Shown piece after piece: positions 21,236-32,588 of a stretch of DNA of 64,000 nucleotides (positions are counted from its first letter, which is position 1; the number at the start of each line of letters is the position of its first letter). This DNA comes from Allacma fusca (taxonomy: Eukaryota > Arthropoda > Collembola > Symphypleona > Sminthuridae). The translations under genes and the position numbers were made by a program. Location: the NCBI GenBank assembly GCA_947179485.1, contig OX359246.1, forward strand, positions 21,886,001 to 21,950,000. The letters are read 5' to 3'. The notes below the pieces were generated by a model. It searched no databases. It saw only the letters and a program-made list of their open reading frames with translations, and was not told the origin of the DNA.

Positions 21236-24200
21236 TCATATCTTCCGGAAATCGATGGACTTGAAAATATCCGGAGGCTTTCTGTCTCGCGTTGTCCTCC
21301 TTGGTCCTGGAGGTCTTATTTCCTCTGACACCGGACTCCCTCGATATGCTGCCTGAGCAGTCTCCTTCGCTGATTTCCGAGCCAGTATAGGACTTCCTCT
21401 AAGGTTTGGAATGGACGTCCTTCCAGACTTTCCCGATGAGGCTGAACCTTGCCCTGGCCTCTGAGACTCCTTGCTAAACCTCTTCCCAGGAGCCTTGGAT
21501 ACCTTCAAACTAATAGGATCCAATAACTTCCTTTCACGCCCTACATCACTTTCCGTCACCACGACAGAATGCACTGACGAACGTTTTGCCCCTAGAGTTC
21601 TCTCCGAGACTCCACTACCGACACTACCCTGGATAGGAAGTTTTAGCAACGGTTCCCCTGGAATCACATTATATCCTTGAGAAATTTGGGCTGCTCGCAC
21701 CGATTCCTGCCTTGCCATGGCATCATCAAAATCATTTGCTATAATTATAGCACTTTCTCTCTTGTCCGGAATTTCGATGTTGTTCCGACTGAAACCCACA
21801 TGACCCCCCATGGAATGCTTCTTGGGATCTGATTCGTGGAGATGATTTTCGTCCGAGTCATCAGAACCTCTTTCTCTCTTCCCACGATCTCGGGACCTTT
21901 TCTTCAAAATCACCGAATCTTTAGTGGACGTTATCCTGGAGTGTGCTTCCTCTTTCCAAGGAGATATTTCCTGTCTCCATCCCGCGTTCCTCTCTCTATT
22001 CCGGAACGGTGTATAATCCATCGCGGGAGAGAATAAATCCGGGGACGTATCCTTATGATTTGCTGAAACAAAAATCAAACTATCATTCCTATTCTCATTA
22101 TCTTCCGCACTTACACGATTCCCCTCACAATGGCCTTTATTTATTACATTAACAGGACTCCCTGTACTTGTGTGATCATTTTTATCTCTAATACTAATGT
22201 TAGCCTGACTAAATTCTGTAGACCCACTCAACCTCGCCCCTACTGTTTCCATTGGTGTAATCAGTTTATTCTGATTTTTCCCATTTGGACTTAACGGGCC
22301 CAAGGCAGAATCCGGTATAGGTATTCGTTGGGTTCGACGATTCAGATTTACTTCACATTTCCCAGAAGAAGTTTCTCGTATTTCCGTCCATATCTCCCCG
22401 TTGTCTTCGTGGTAACCTGACAGCTGGAAATCATCCTTACTTGAGTTGAGCTCTCCTAAAGTCTCCATTCGCTCTCCGAGCTTTTCGACTTCGTGGCGTC
22501 TGTGTTCCAAGCTTCCGCTTGTTTCACTCAACTGTTTCCCTGTGCTCTCCTCGTCCCAGTCTTCAATACGGCTTTTATCAGCTTCTGTATTTAGTAGGCC
22601 TACAAGACTTTCTTGTTCGCGTGTCTCGGGAGCATCTGCTGCGCTATGGTCACTCCCTACATCTCCAGTGACAAACGGATCAATGATAGCGCTGTCATCA
22701 TTGACGCTGGAAAATGACACAAAACTCAAGGGTGAATCACTTTCTCCACCAAGCTCATCTAGTTGAGGATGAGGTCCCATTGGAACTTCTGTCAGTATGG
22801 GAATGTCTGGCACGCAATCCTCCTCCATCCTCGTCTCTGCCTGTTCCCTTGTTGAGACAGCACGAGTTCTGATCGGAGACCTTGTTAGCTCTGGCACCTT
22901 TGCTCTAGGGGGCCTATATACGCTATCTCTATTCTTCTCATTAACCTTTGCCTTAAGAGCTATCCGTATTCGCTCCCTAATTTCGGTCAATTCGGACTTG
23001 AGTGATTCGAACTCTTCCAGAACCCGTTTACTCTTTCCTTCTGTTTCCTGGAATTCCTCTGATAGCTTATGTTCCTTTCTAACCTGATCCTGAGACCTTT
23101 TCTGTTCGTGACTTTCAAGAATCTTACTTTTGAACACGCCAGGGAAATCTCGCTGCCAACTAACTGGACCACAGAATTCCTTCATATTGTGTGAATGAAC
23201 TCTAAGAATCTGATGTTTTTTCCTCATAGTACCTTTATACTCCACTATAAAAGAAGTTGTACTCAAGGCTGTGATTATTAGATAGGGACCTATCCAAGGA
23301 AGCTGCAGACCCTGCCTACGCCCATTGGAGACCCAAACTAAATCACCTACTTTAAAATTAGTAGGAAGTCTGTTTTTATTGAACGCTCTGGCTCGACTCT
23401 CCTGCTCTTTCTCTGTATTTAAATTAGCCATAAAAACCCTGTCTCTTCTTTCATTTTCCCTATCCCCCGGTGTCTTGGTTTCCTGCACCGTGATTACGGG
23501 AGTTACCAAATCCAGCTTGGTCTTAGGACTAACCCCATACACTAGACTAAAAGGGGTAAAACCTGTAACTGCGTGTACATGAGAATTATGAGTTTTGCAT
23601 GCCCGAGCAATCCATTTATCCCAATTATCTTCCTCCTCACTAACATACTTCCTGAGGAACCTCTTAACCTCTCCGTTGTAGCGTTCCACGTTACCATTGG
23701 AATTCGGATGATTTGGCATAATTCTAATATGCTCTACCCCCTTCTTCTTTAGGTAATCTGTGAACTCCACCGCTGAAAAGTGAGTCCCGTTGTCGGAAAC
23801 TATCTTAGGCACTACTCCAATAGAATCAAAAATAAGTTGTCTCAAAAGTCTCTTGGAATCAGACGCTGTAGCAGTGGGACTTGGGGCTGCCCAAGCAAAC
23901 CTGCTTGTCTGATCTACCGCAACGAAGATATATTTGTTGCCTTGCTTGGATTCCTTCAAAGGCCCCACATAGTCAATAGCGATGCTTGTGAACACATCTT
24001 CCGGGGGTGGCACAATCTTCATGAGCCCCTTAGGTTTTGAAGTTCTGTGGTTGGCGGCTTGACAAGTGATACATCCTTTGATATACCTATGGACATCCTG
24101 TCTCATACTTTTCCAATAGTAACGGGAATTTAACAGCTGATAGGTTTTATAGAGCCCTGCGTGTCCTCCGTCCAAGGAATCGTTGTGTGCTAACTTCATA

Positions 24201-27200
24201 ATTGCCCCTCTTAGCGCTGGTGGGACTACTAATTTATATAAACTACCGAGATCCGACTTGTATAATAAACCTTGAATTAACACATTTCTACCCCATACTA
24301 AATTATTCGAGTCGCCTAAACTTTTCCCGAATTTCATTACCTCATCGATCACTTTCCTAATATTTTCATCACTCTGTTGATGTCTAAGGAAGAGATCTAC
24401 CTGTCCACCCAACACTATACTAATAATTGGTTCCTCTTCCACTATTTCCTGTCTGTTTGACTCGGTTAGAGGAATTCTCAAGGATCTTACAGGGTACCTA
24501 GACAGACAATCTGCATGAGGAATGCTAGTACCAGGCCTGTGGACGGGTTTGGTGTAATATTGAGCTAATTCTAACTGCAACCGAGCTATCCTACTATACG
24601 GATCTCTTAACTTACACAAACTAGTGAGCGCCTGATGATCAGTGACCAGCTCTACTCTACGACCGTACACATAAGGTCTAAACTCCCTGAGAGCGAATAC
24701 ACATGCCATGGCTTCCTTTTCCGTTACTGAGTACTTTAATTCTGCATCTTTGAGGATTCTGGATGTATAAGCTATGGGCCTCCAAGACTTTCCCTCGTCC
24801 TTGGACTGCTCACATACACCGCCTAACATATAATTACTTGCATCAGTAGTGACTCTAATCAAAGCCTCTGAATCGAAATGTTGTAATACGGGAGCTGTAA
24901 TCATAGCCTTCTTCATATTTTGAAAAGCTTCGTCCTTCTCTGGTGACCATTCGAACTGAACATCCTTTTTGGCCATTTGGTGCAATGGTCTCGCCATTTT
25001 TGCGAAATCCTGAATGTACTTCCTATAAAATCCGCAAAGACCGATAAACGATTGGACATCCTTCAGGCATTTTGGAGATGGAAATTCTTCGACCGCCCTC
25101 ACTTTTTCTGGGTCGGGTCCTGTCCCATCACCATTTATAATGTGCCCTAAAAAATGCAATTGATTAAAAGCAAAATGACACTTAGGCATTTTAAAAGTAA
25201 GATTAAAAATGTAAGCCCTCTGCAACACCAACTCTAACCTTTCCAGCAGGCTGTCGAATGTTGGGGCGTAAATTAAAATATCATCTATATAAACTAAAGC
25301 TATGGAATACTTTAAGTTTCCTAAAATCACGTCCATCATGGACTGGAACTCGGCCGGCGAGTTCTTAAAACCGAAGGGCAACCTATTATAACAGAATTTT
25401 CCCTTTGGGGTCGAAAAAGCTGTCTTCTTCTGACTATCTTCAGAGAGCATCATTTGTAAGAAGCCCTGTAACGCATCCAGCGTTATAAAATACGCCGATC
25501 CTGACAAATGATCTAGACTGTCATCTATTCTAGGGATCGGATACGTATTTTGTTCGACCTGATCGTTTAATTCTCGCAGATCAATACAAACCCTATATTG
25601 GAGATTACCCTGATCGTCCCTTTTCTTTGGGACCACTATAACGGGTGAATTGTAAGGAGAAACACACGGCTTGATAACCCCTAATTTCAGATTTCTCTCT
25701 ACATGCTCCTCTAAAACTTTCTTTTCTATCGTTGCTAAGCGGTAGGAATATTTATGGAACGGCTTCTTCTCACCCGTTTCTATTACGACAGGTGGATAAT
25801 GAACAGCACCTAACTCATCATCCGACCTAGCCAAATTATACGAGTACTTATTAATAATATCTAAAATTTTCCACTTCTGCTCCTCCTCTAAATTAGGGCC
25901 TAGTTTAAGCTCATCTAACGTGAAGGGGGCTTTATGTTTGAAATCAGGACTACAATACCTCCAGGGAAAATCTTGATTCCTCGGATCATCTTCCTGAATT
26001 AAATTAGACTCATCAAATACCTCATATTGACCTAAATACCGAATAGCTGGCAAGGTCACAGGGGTTTCTGTAGGATTTAATATAGCTGTCTGGGCTTTGC
26101 CGTTTCTCAGCCTTAAAATAGTATTTCCGAACAATACTCCTTTCTGTTCTAATGGATTTCCTGATACCACAATATCTCCGGACGCCTTGGTGTCTCTCGA
26201 GTATACCGTGATTCTTCTCCATGACATAGCGGGTATTTCTTCAGAATTTTTCGTGTAGATTGAAGATGATGTATGATGATCTGTTTTATTTGATGTGGTT
26301 TCCTGACCCTGATCTGCTGTGACTTCTCCTTCATCCCCCTGACTCTCATCTGAATTACTAGAGTTCTGGGTCTCGGCTAAGTTCTCCTGAGTTTTCTGAT
26401 TGATGGGGCCGGTCTCTTTGGATCCTTTGTGGCTCCCACTCTTCTTTCTCTTCGGACTTGCGCTTGCCTCTGACTCTGTAATTCTTGTGGAGTAAAAAGA
26501 TGTCATGGATTCTGTCACAGGACCTTCTGAGTCCTGAATACTCTCATCAAAATTACCTACCTCATCTTTATCCGGACCTTGATAGTCCACCAACTTTCTT
26601 TTCCTATCCATTAAAATATTAAATTTATCGTTAAAGTTCTTACCCAATAACATAAGGGAATCCATATTCTCCAGGATGGCAAACTGAAATTTGAACGTTG
26701 ATAACGAACCTTCACCCAAATGAAAATAAATTGTAGCAGACCTTGCGTAGGAGCCTCCTTGACCTTTGTATATGGTAGAGTACTTCCTGGCTTCATGGTG
26801 CTCAATCCTAATACATTTGGGATAATGAGTCTCTAAGTATTCTGCGGTCACTCCCGCAATTGTCGACGTCATGGACCCGGTGTCTACGGTGGCCCGCAGC
26901 TTGAACGGATGTCCTGCTACTCTCAAGGGATAAATATCTTCCTTTCTGGAGTGGGACAGATTCCATAGCCGCGTGAACTCACTCTGCAACGGTGATTCCA
27001 TTTCTGAAACAACACAGGAGTAATCACAATCCTCATCATCATTAACGTTAGTCATCATGGATCTTAATTTCATTCGTTTGTTATTTTTCTCAGAACTTCG
27101 ATTCCAAACATACCACTGCTCATCTGAGCCTTCTACACCTTTACCTCTCGAAGAGTCACGGGGGTCCTCTTCCACTTTCTCTTTCACTCTTTTTCTCCTA

Positions 27201-27462
27201 TTTTCCTGGACATAATTACCTACTGACTCACCTACCAAGGGTTGTGTATGAGAATCCTCCGGATATTTCTGAGCTCCCTCAGTGGTCTGGTCGGTCTCTC
27301 GACTAAATACCCAGTCCTCCTGACTGCTAGCTTCCTGAATCACACTAGGTTCATTACACACTGGCCTCGGATTGTTAGTCCCTATGCCCACCGGATTATA
27401 AATAGGATTTAAATTGACATGAGGCTGGTAGGTCTGTGCGTCCCCGCACGACAGACCTATCA
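21236..27462 (-). CDS. Gypsy-2 Pol polyprotein
   Basis: The frame is open from the gag stop region; counting from the GTG at 27391 it has 2,051 codons. There is no early ATG in frame, so it is probably made by -1 frameshifting from gag. Domains (numbered from 27391): protease VDTGS near residue 170 and LLGKNF; RT with VYIDDIL near 700; RNase H TTDAS; integrase zinc region (GGHAGL ... CITC); integrase core D1138, D1198, E1234 (D-x35-E); GPY module (WIGPYL) near 1364. About 650 charged, low-complexity residues follow, ending GPRRTTRDRKPPDIF. The long tail and the long N-terminal stretch before protease are unusual. All catalytic residues seen are intact. Confidence 0.93.
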
Positions 27463-27469
27463 GTTTCCC
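27430..27469 (-). promoter_or_regulatory. Gypsy-2 gag/pol -1 frameshift signal
   Basis: In element direction gag ends TCG GGA AAC TGA. G GGA AAC (27469-27463) is an X XXY YYZ slippery heptamer placed directly before the stop, and pol is in the -1 frame. Four bases beyond the heptamer, 27458-27430 can form a stem-loop: AGGTCTG pairs with CAGACCT, then a TCG bulge, TGCG with CGCA, and a GGGA loop. Confidence 0.8.
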
Positions 27470-28839
27470 GAAGGCTGCTGATTATTTGTGGCTTGGTTTG
27501 CCGGAACTTGATACTGTCCCGACTGTTGGTTACGTGGTCCTGGATTATCCCTCATCCAGGCAGCTTGTTGCGGTGGCTGCGATGTGGGTTGTGTATATTG
27601 TGGCATTCCCACGGGAGGGTAATAATAACCAGGGTACGAATACATAGGAGGATATCCCGGAGGCATCATCATTTGATGCCAATTATGATAATCAAAATTT
27701 GTATTCTGACCGTATACGGGTGGTTGTTGAGTTTGGCCAGGATTACTCCTTGGTTGTTGATTCATTCGATCCCTGTAGCCCGATGGAGGATTTTGTTGTG
27801 GGTGGGACCGACCATTGCCATTATTATCAATTTGTGGCGGGATTGGACCTTGTCCCGTTGACTTGCCTGGGCCAACCGCTCCTTGATTCAGAAGTAGGGC
27901 CTGGAGTTTTTCCATCCTGCCGTTCTGACAGTCCCTCTTCAGATCTCGACACATCAGCATTATGTGGTTCTGACGCAAGCAGTATTCACACTGGGTTACA
28001 TTCAAGGACCTTATAGGAGGTTCCACTACTTGCGGGGTTTGACTGATGGATGAGCGAGAAAAACTTGAACTATTCCCTTTGATGCCAGGATTAATTGTTG
28101 GGTCCTTCATCAGACCTTCCAAACTAGTCCTTAATTCTTCTAAGGTCTTTGACGTAGTACAAGCTATAGCTGCCATCATTGGTGGTAGCTTCCCTCTCGC
28201 CTTTGCTATGATCTCCTCTTCTGTTACTGATGGGTCAACCTCTCCACTGAGCCTCTCCAATTCTGTAACAAAAGAAGCAGCATTTCCATTAGGGTCAAAT
28301 TTAAAATTATCCAGATTAGCCACTTTTTGAGCTTTCCGCTTCTTGTGATCAAATCTAGAACACAAAACCCCTTTAACCCATTGCCAAACTTCCTCGTGGC
28401 TCTTGGACTTTTCCTTCCTAAATATCCTTATTTTAGCAGCTTGTGCACCATACCATTCCTTAACCGCTCTGTCTGAAGATTCCTGGAACATCCGTCGTAG
28501 GTCCCCTACAATCATTTCATGGTTAAGATACATTTTTCTCATATGGTATTCAACATGCTCCACGAAATCCTGAGGGTCTTCATCCGATCGGTATGGCTTC
28601 ACTTCATTACGGAACTTCTCAAGCCTACGGTATGCCTCTTCTGAAGACTTTGGGTCATCTTTAAACTTTTTACTGACCTTAGCTTTGCCCGACACCTTTT
28701 GCTGCCACTTCATGAACTCGAGGGCCCATTTTGGAATTTCCTCTTCTGAGTCACTGGAACAATTGTCTTCTTTCCCATCACCTTTACCGTCCTCATCGTG
28801 CCTTGGCTTTTCTTCTCGGTCACTTTCGGCATCGGCCAT
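27460..28839 (-). CDS. Gypsy-2 Gag
   Basis: 459 residues from ATG at 28839. An acidic N-terminus is followed by a capsid-like region (about residues 75-245). A single CCHC knuckle, CEYCLRQNHIMLMC, begins near residue 283. The C-terminal third is rich in Gln, Pro, Asn and Tyr (YSYPGYYYPPVGMPQY). The stop overlaps the pol frame at the slippery heptamer. Gag forms particles and binds element RNA. Confidence 0.9.
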   Translation of the reverse strand: MADAESDREEKPRHDEDGKGDGKEDNCSSDSEEEIPKWALEFMKWQQKVSGKAKVSKKFKDDPKSSEEAYRRLEKFRNEVKPYRSDEDPQDFVEHVEYHMRKMYLNHEMIVGDLRRMFQESSDRAVKEWYGAQAAKIRIFRKEKSKSHEEVWQWVKGVLCSRFDHKKRKAQKVANLDNFKFDPNGNAASFVTELERLSGEVDPSVTEEEIIAKARGKLPPMMAAIACTTSKTLEELRTSLEGLMKDPTINPGIKGNSSSFSRSSISQTPQVVEPPIRSLNVTQCEYCLRQNHIMLMCRDLKRDCQNGRMEKLQALLLNQGAVGPGKSTGQGPIPPQIDNNGNGRSHPQQNPPSGYRDRMNQQPRSNPGQTQQPPVYGQNTNFDYHNWHQMMMPPGYPPMYSYPGYYYPPVGMPQYTQPTSQPPQQAAWMRDNPGPRNQQSGQYQVPANQATNNQQPSGN

Positions 28840-29355
28840 GTTAACGAGATGGAAACTAGATTAAAAAAAAATTCAAAATTAAAATTAACAAGATGATTTT
28901 GAATAAATTCAATTTGCAAAACCACGCCAAAACTCGAGCCTCTATTCCCAGTCCAAGGTAAATGACCCCGACTTAAGAACCAAGAGTCTTCGCTGGCGAC
29001 CAAGAGTGCTGATTCCAACCTAAAATAGAACTGCTGTCCCTTTATTCAAATTAGAATGCACTCATAGTACTCACAATAAGACCTTCAATAATTTATTCAT
29101 TAATTTATAGAAATCTCAAATTTACAGGTTAAAAGGGCCTTTACCATAGCTCTTGTAACTCAAGATATGTACTTGACTTCACAAGAGCCTCCGCTCACCC
29201 TTGCCTATTACCAACCTCTGTTATCCGGGACTTGGGCGTTGGCTTTTTTTCCACTACTCTCAAGCTTTTACACACACAAAATAAAATCAACAAAAGAATT
29301 AAAAATATAGAAAATTTTGGGCACCCGCTTGGCAGTGGGGATAGGAAAAAACGAA

Positions 29356-29372
29356 CCGCGTCGCCTCCACCA
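29356..29372 (-). other. Gypsy-2 primer-binding site
   Basis: Four bases after the 5' LTR the element strand reads TGGTGGAGGCGACGCGG, whose complement ends in ACCA like a tRNA 3' end. The tRNA was not identified. Confidence 0.6.
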
Positions 29373-29376
29373 TAAA

Positions 29377-29610
29377 TGTGAGGTTAACTATAACACTCAA
29401 ACCTAAAATTATGGGACTTAACTTATAATTATGAAATTATGATGAGAGAGTAAAAACTAGGTCTAGTCCGTTCGAGCGTTAGGTAAAGACTCCCCTTTAT
29501 TCATACAATTACCGCAATACATTATGCTTAGCCAAGCGCACCATATAGTCTCACTACACAGTACCCCTCTACACCTATACACATAAGTGCCTTGTGAGTG
29601 CACCCTCACA
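29377..29610 (-). repeat. Gypsy-2 5' LTR
   Basis: 234 bp, no difference from the 3' LTR seen by eye. Followed on the plus strand by ATAT, the target duplication. Confidence 0.93.
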
Positions 29611-30790
29611 ATATTTAAAATGAATAAGAATGCAAATTTTCTGGTTCCTGGGACACCCTGCCATAGCTTTTGCGATGGAAATCATCTTGGAAGCTTGAAA
29701 TTCTCCGGCCTTTAACTTTCAATTAATGAACCCAAACATTTCAGGTCTTTTGTGATCAGGTTCAGGTCTTTCTTGTGTTACACCTGGTCCTGACAGGTAA
29801 ATTCAAAACGGGTTTTTCTCTGTACCTGGTCCTGAACCTGAACCTGTACCCAATTTCACGGGTAAAAAATATTGTACCCAGAAAGGACCCAAAATTATTG
29901 GGTCCAAAATACATGCACCCATACTGAACCTGAACCTGGACCTGAACCCAAATACCCGGGTGCGACCTGAACCCATGCGATGCACTACTCCCAAGCTCTC
30001 AGGCTTCGATAAGATAATTCGGAGTTTCGCTTGTGTCAAGAAGTTTCTTCGGAGACAGACTGAGAGCCATGGTAAGTACTACATACGAAACCAACCTCGA
30101 GATTTTGTAGACGCCTACAAAGACGAAATGGAGAGAACGACAGATCCTAATTCCAGCTTCCACGCCAAGAATGATGTGATGGTTCAAACGTTAATGGATT
30201 TATTCGGCGGAGGGGCCGAGACTACAAGTACGACGCTGACCTGGTTATGTGCATATTTGATTTGTCATTTGGAAGTTCAGAAGAAGTTACGAGACGAAAT
30301 CGATGAAGTTGTTGGAAAGGAAAGGGTTCCGTCATTGGCGGACCGATCCTCGATGCCATACACAGAAGCCGTTATCAACGAAGTGTTGCGATTTTCCTCT
30401 CTCCTACCTTTCGCAGTTACTCACAGTACTACTGAGGATGTGGAGTTCCATGGGTATTTTATACCCAAAGGTACAATGATTATTCCCAATATTTACGGGG
30501 TACATTTTGATCAAAATGTTTGGGGGGATCCAGAAAATTTCCGCCCTGAGAGGTTCCTGGATTCGCTTGGAAAATTCCAGAAGAATGAGAATGTATTGCC
30601 CTTTTCCACTGGGAAGAGGGCTTGCATCGGGGAAGGTCTGGCAAGGGACGAATTATTTCTATTTACTACGAGCTTGTTCCAGACGTTTAGTGTGTCGGCT
30701 GCTGGGAAACTCCCAAGTTTGGAGCCGCACATGGGATTCACACTCTCACCTCATCCGTTTGAAATGATTTTGAATACCCGGATTAAATAA

Positions 30791-31166
30791 TTTGTAGCTG
30801 TTTACTCTCAGCGGAAAAAATTAATTACATTTTCCAGGGGAAAAATTCCCCTGGATTTTCAAAAATAAATTTAACATCTCACGTATGTACATAAACATCC
30901 TTCTTATGTTATCCGATGCAGGATCCTCTAATTTCTTCGGTTTTCGTTGTTTTTCTGTTCTTCTTAAAAACAATAATTACTGCACGAAAATCATAGTAAT
31001 GAATTTTCGACTCAGGCATTACGTCCTATTTAACATTTTGTTTCCAATTAATTGAGTTGGGAAAACGATGCTGTAATTTGAATTCCCGTAGAAGTACCGC
31101 TGATGCAACTATTGATTGATCTTTTTTGATTGAAACTTTGAAATTTCACTTTGCGTCTACGCATCC
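30791..31166 (+). other. P450-2 3' flank
   Basis: Non-coding and homologous to 1589-1960. AATAAA occurs shortly after the stop at about 30863. It continues beyond the MITE at 31703-32420 with no gene. Confidence 0.6.
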
Positions 31167-31694
31167 CAGGGTTGGGGGTTGTTTTGGTTTTTTTCAAAAA
31201 AACCAAACAACCAGGTTTTTTTGGTTTAAACCGGGTTTTTTTGGTTTAAACCAGGTTTTTTTGGTTTAAACAAATTTTCAATCCAAAGCATTCATTAATA
31301 TGCAAAAACATGTGAATTTGAACAAATTTACTTATTTTCCAAACTCAGTAAGTATCACAAAGCATTAAATATTTAATAATTCAGATATAATTTTAACGTT
31401 GACTTTGAAGCACAAACACAAGTTCGGCATTTTTCATTTTACAAACGATTCCGAATTTCTAAATGTGCAAGACTAAAAGCTAATAGTATTATTTACTTCA
31501 CTAAAGCTTAGCTACACAATATCACAGTAACTGCACAAGTTTTGTGCACGACGAAATATAAGCATTTTGGATTGAAAATATTAAAATTTTAGGTGTTTGG
31601 TTTAAACCATTGGTTTTTATAAAAAAAACCGTTTGGTTTAAACCATGGTTTAAACCATGGTTTAAATCATTTGGTTTAAACCAAACCAACCCTG
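31167..31694. mobile_element. hAT-like MITE, copy 2
   Basis: 528 bp, the same family as 2628-3117, with CAGGGTTGGGGG and CCAACCCTG ends and a few extra GGTTTAAACCAT units on the right. Flanking 8-mers ACGCATCC and ACACACCC agree at six of eight positions, a decayed target duplication. The matching point after P450-1 (about 1955) is empty, so the two copies inserted independently. Confidence 0.7.
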
Positions 31695-32420
31695 ACACAC
31701 CCATAGTGTCTATGCCCATTTCCTTATTTTTCTTATTATTTCCTGTATATACATAAAAATAGACTACATCAGTAACCTACAATAGTCAATTTCTCAATAC
31801 ACTCCATTGAGCAGTGATCGTTGATCATCCTGGCTGGCTAAAATAATTTGCATTTTGTGTGCACACTATTGATTGCAAGTGATATTGTCCACAAGTGTAT
31901 TCGTGAACAATCCACTTATTTTAATCTATTGCAATTCAAAATGTTTTCCGAGATAAACTTTATCCATTCACTGATAATCCAAGGCTCTGAGGTTTAAAAA
32001 ATGAAATAATAAAAATGCATTTATTTACACCTCTGAACTTTTTATTAAATATGACATCTGTAATATTTCACCCAAATTAAACCTTTGTATACTAACACTA
32101 TAATAATAATTATTATTGATAATAGTTTTTACAAATGTTTTTGTCAATAGGAAGAAGATTGCATTTAGACTACTAAATCTGGTCAGGCTGTATACAAGAA
32201 ATGAGCAAATATTTCCTGGGCTGTTCCAGGAAACTATTGCATATTATCTGATTTTGATCTCACTCCACCCATTCTTATATAAAATTTAACTACAGGATTG
32301 CAAATGAGTCTGAGTATTATCAACTTTTGTCTGCATCATATGAAAAATATTTACTCACAAATCAGTATTGTTCCTTACTTCTTTGATTTTGAAACAGTAG
32401 TTAGTAGAATGGTTTGTCAT

Positions 32421-32490
32421 ATTTTCCGGGTTGGTGAAAATTATCAGCGTGCATAAAAGACATCTTTGCTGAAAGGATATCCCATTGTGC
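32421..32490 (+). promoter_or_regulatory. Core promoter of LDLa-2
   Basis: ATTTTCCGGGTTG at 32421-32433 and initiator-like CCATTGTGC near 32482 are conserved. The TATA box has changed to CATAAAAG at 32452-32459, which may weaken this copy. Confidence 0.65.
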
Positions 32491-32588
32491 TCTGGTAACA
32501 GTTGGAAGCTGGACATCTTGATTAATACTTTTACAAAGCCGAAATCGTTTCTGTTTTATAGCATTGTACAGTGTACTTAAGCAGGAAA

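Larger units (their letters stand above)
18335..29610 (-). mobile_element. Gypsy-2, full-length LTR retrotransposon with a third ORF
   Basis: 11,276 bp on the minus strand with 234-bp LTRs at 18335-18568 and 29377-29610, and target duplication ATAT (18331-18334, 29611-29614). Order in element direction: LTR, primer site, gag, pol, ORF3, polypurine tract, LTR. The LTRs appear identical base for base, indicating very recent insertion. All three ORFs are open. Confidence 0.95.
18021..29987. mobile_element. hAT-like non-autonomous element hosting Gypsy-2
   Basis: Terminal inverted repeats TAGTGCATCGCATGGGTTCA lie at 18021-18040 and, inverted, at 29968-29987. The flanking 8-bp duplication CTCCCAAG (18013-18020 and 29988-29995) matches the hAT preference nTnnnnAn. 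The element's own DNA is about 690 bp (18021-18334 and 29615-29987) and is filled with degenerate ACCTGAACCTG and GTACCC units in both orientations. No transposase was found; the Gypsy-2 insertion makes up the rest. Confidence 0.8.
17948..30790 (+). pseudogene. Cytochrome P450 copy 2: last exon split by nested transposons
   Basis: Exon parts are 17948-18020 and 29996-30790. After allowing for the 8-bp target duplication they total 868 nt, exactly the length of the last exon in P450-1 and P450-3, with no stop or frameshift. The I-helix GGGAETTST, ExxR (NEVLR), FRPERF and haem loop FSTGKRACIG are all intact. Exons 1-4 are absent: spacer DNA is joined to the last few bases of intron 4. The copy is therefore 5'-truncated and interrupted by 12 kb of mobile DNA, and is called a pseudogene. 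The intact frame implies both events are recent or that the exon is kept by gene conversion. Confidence 0.85.
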
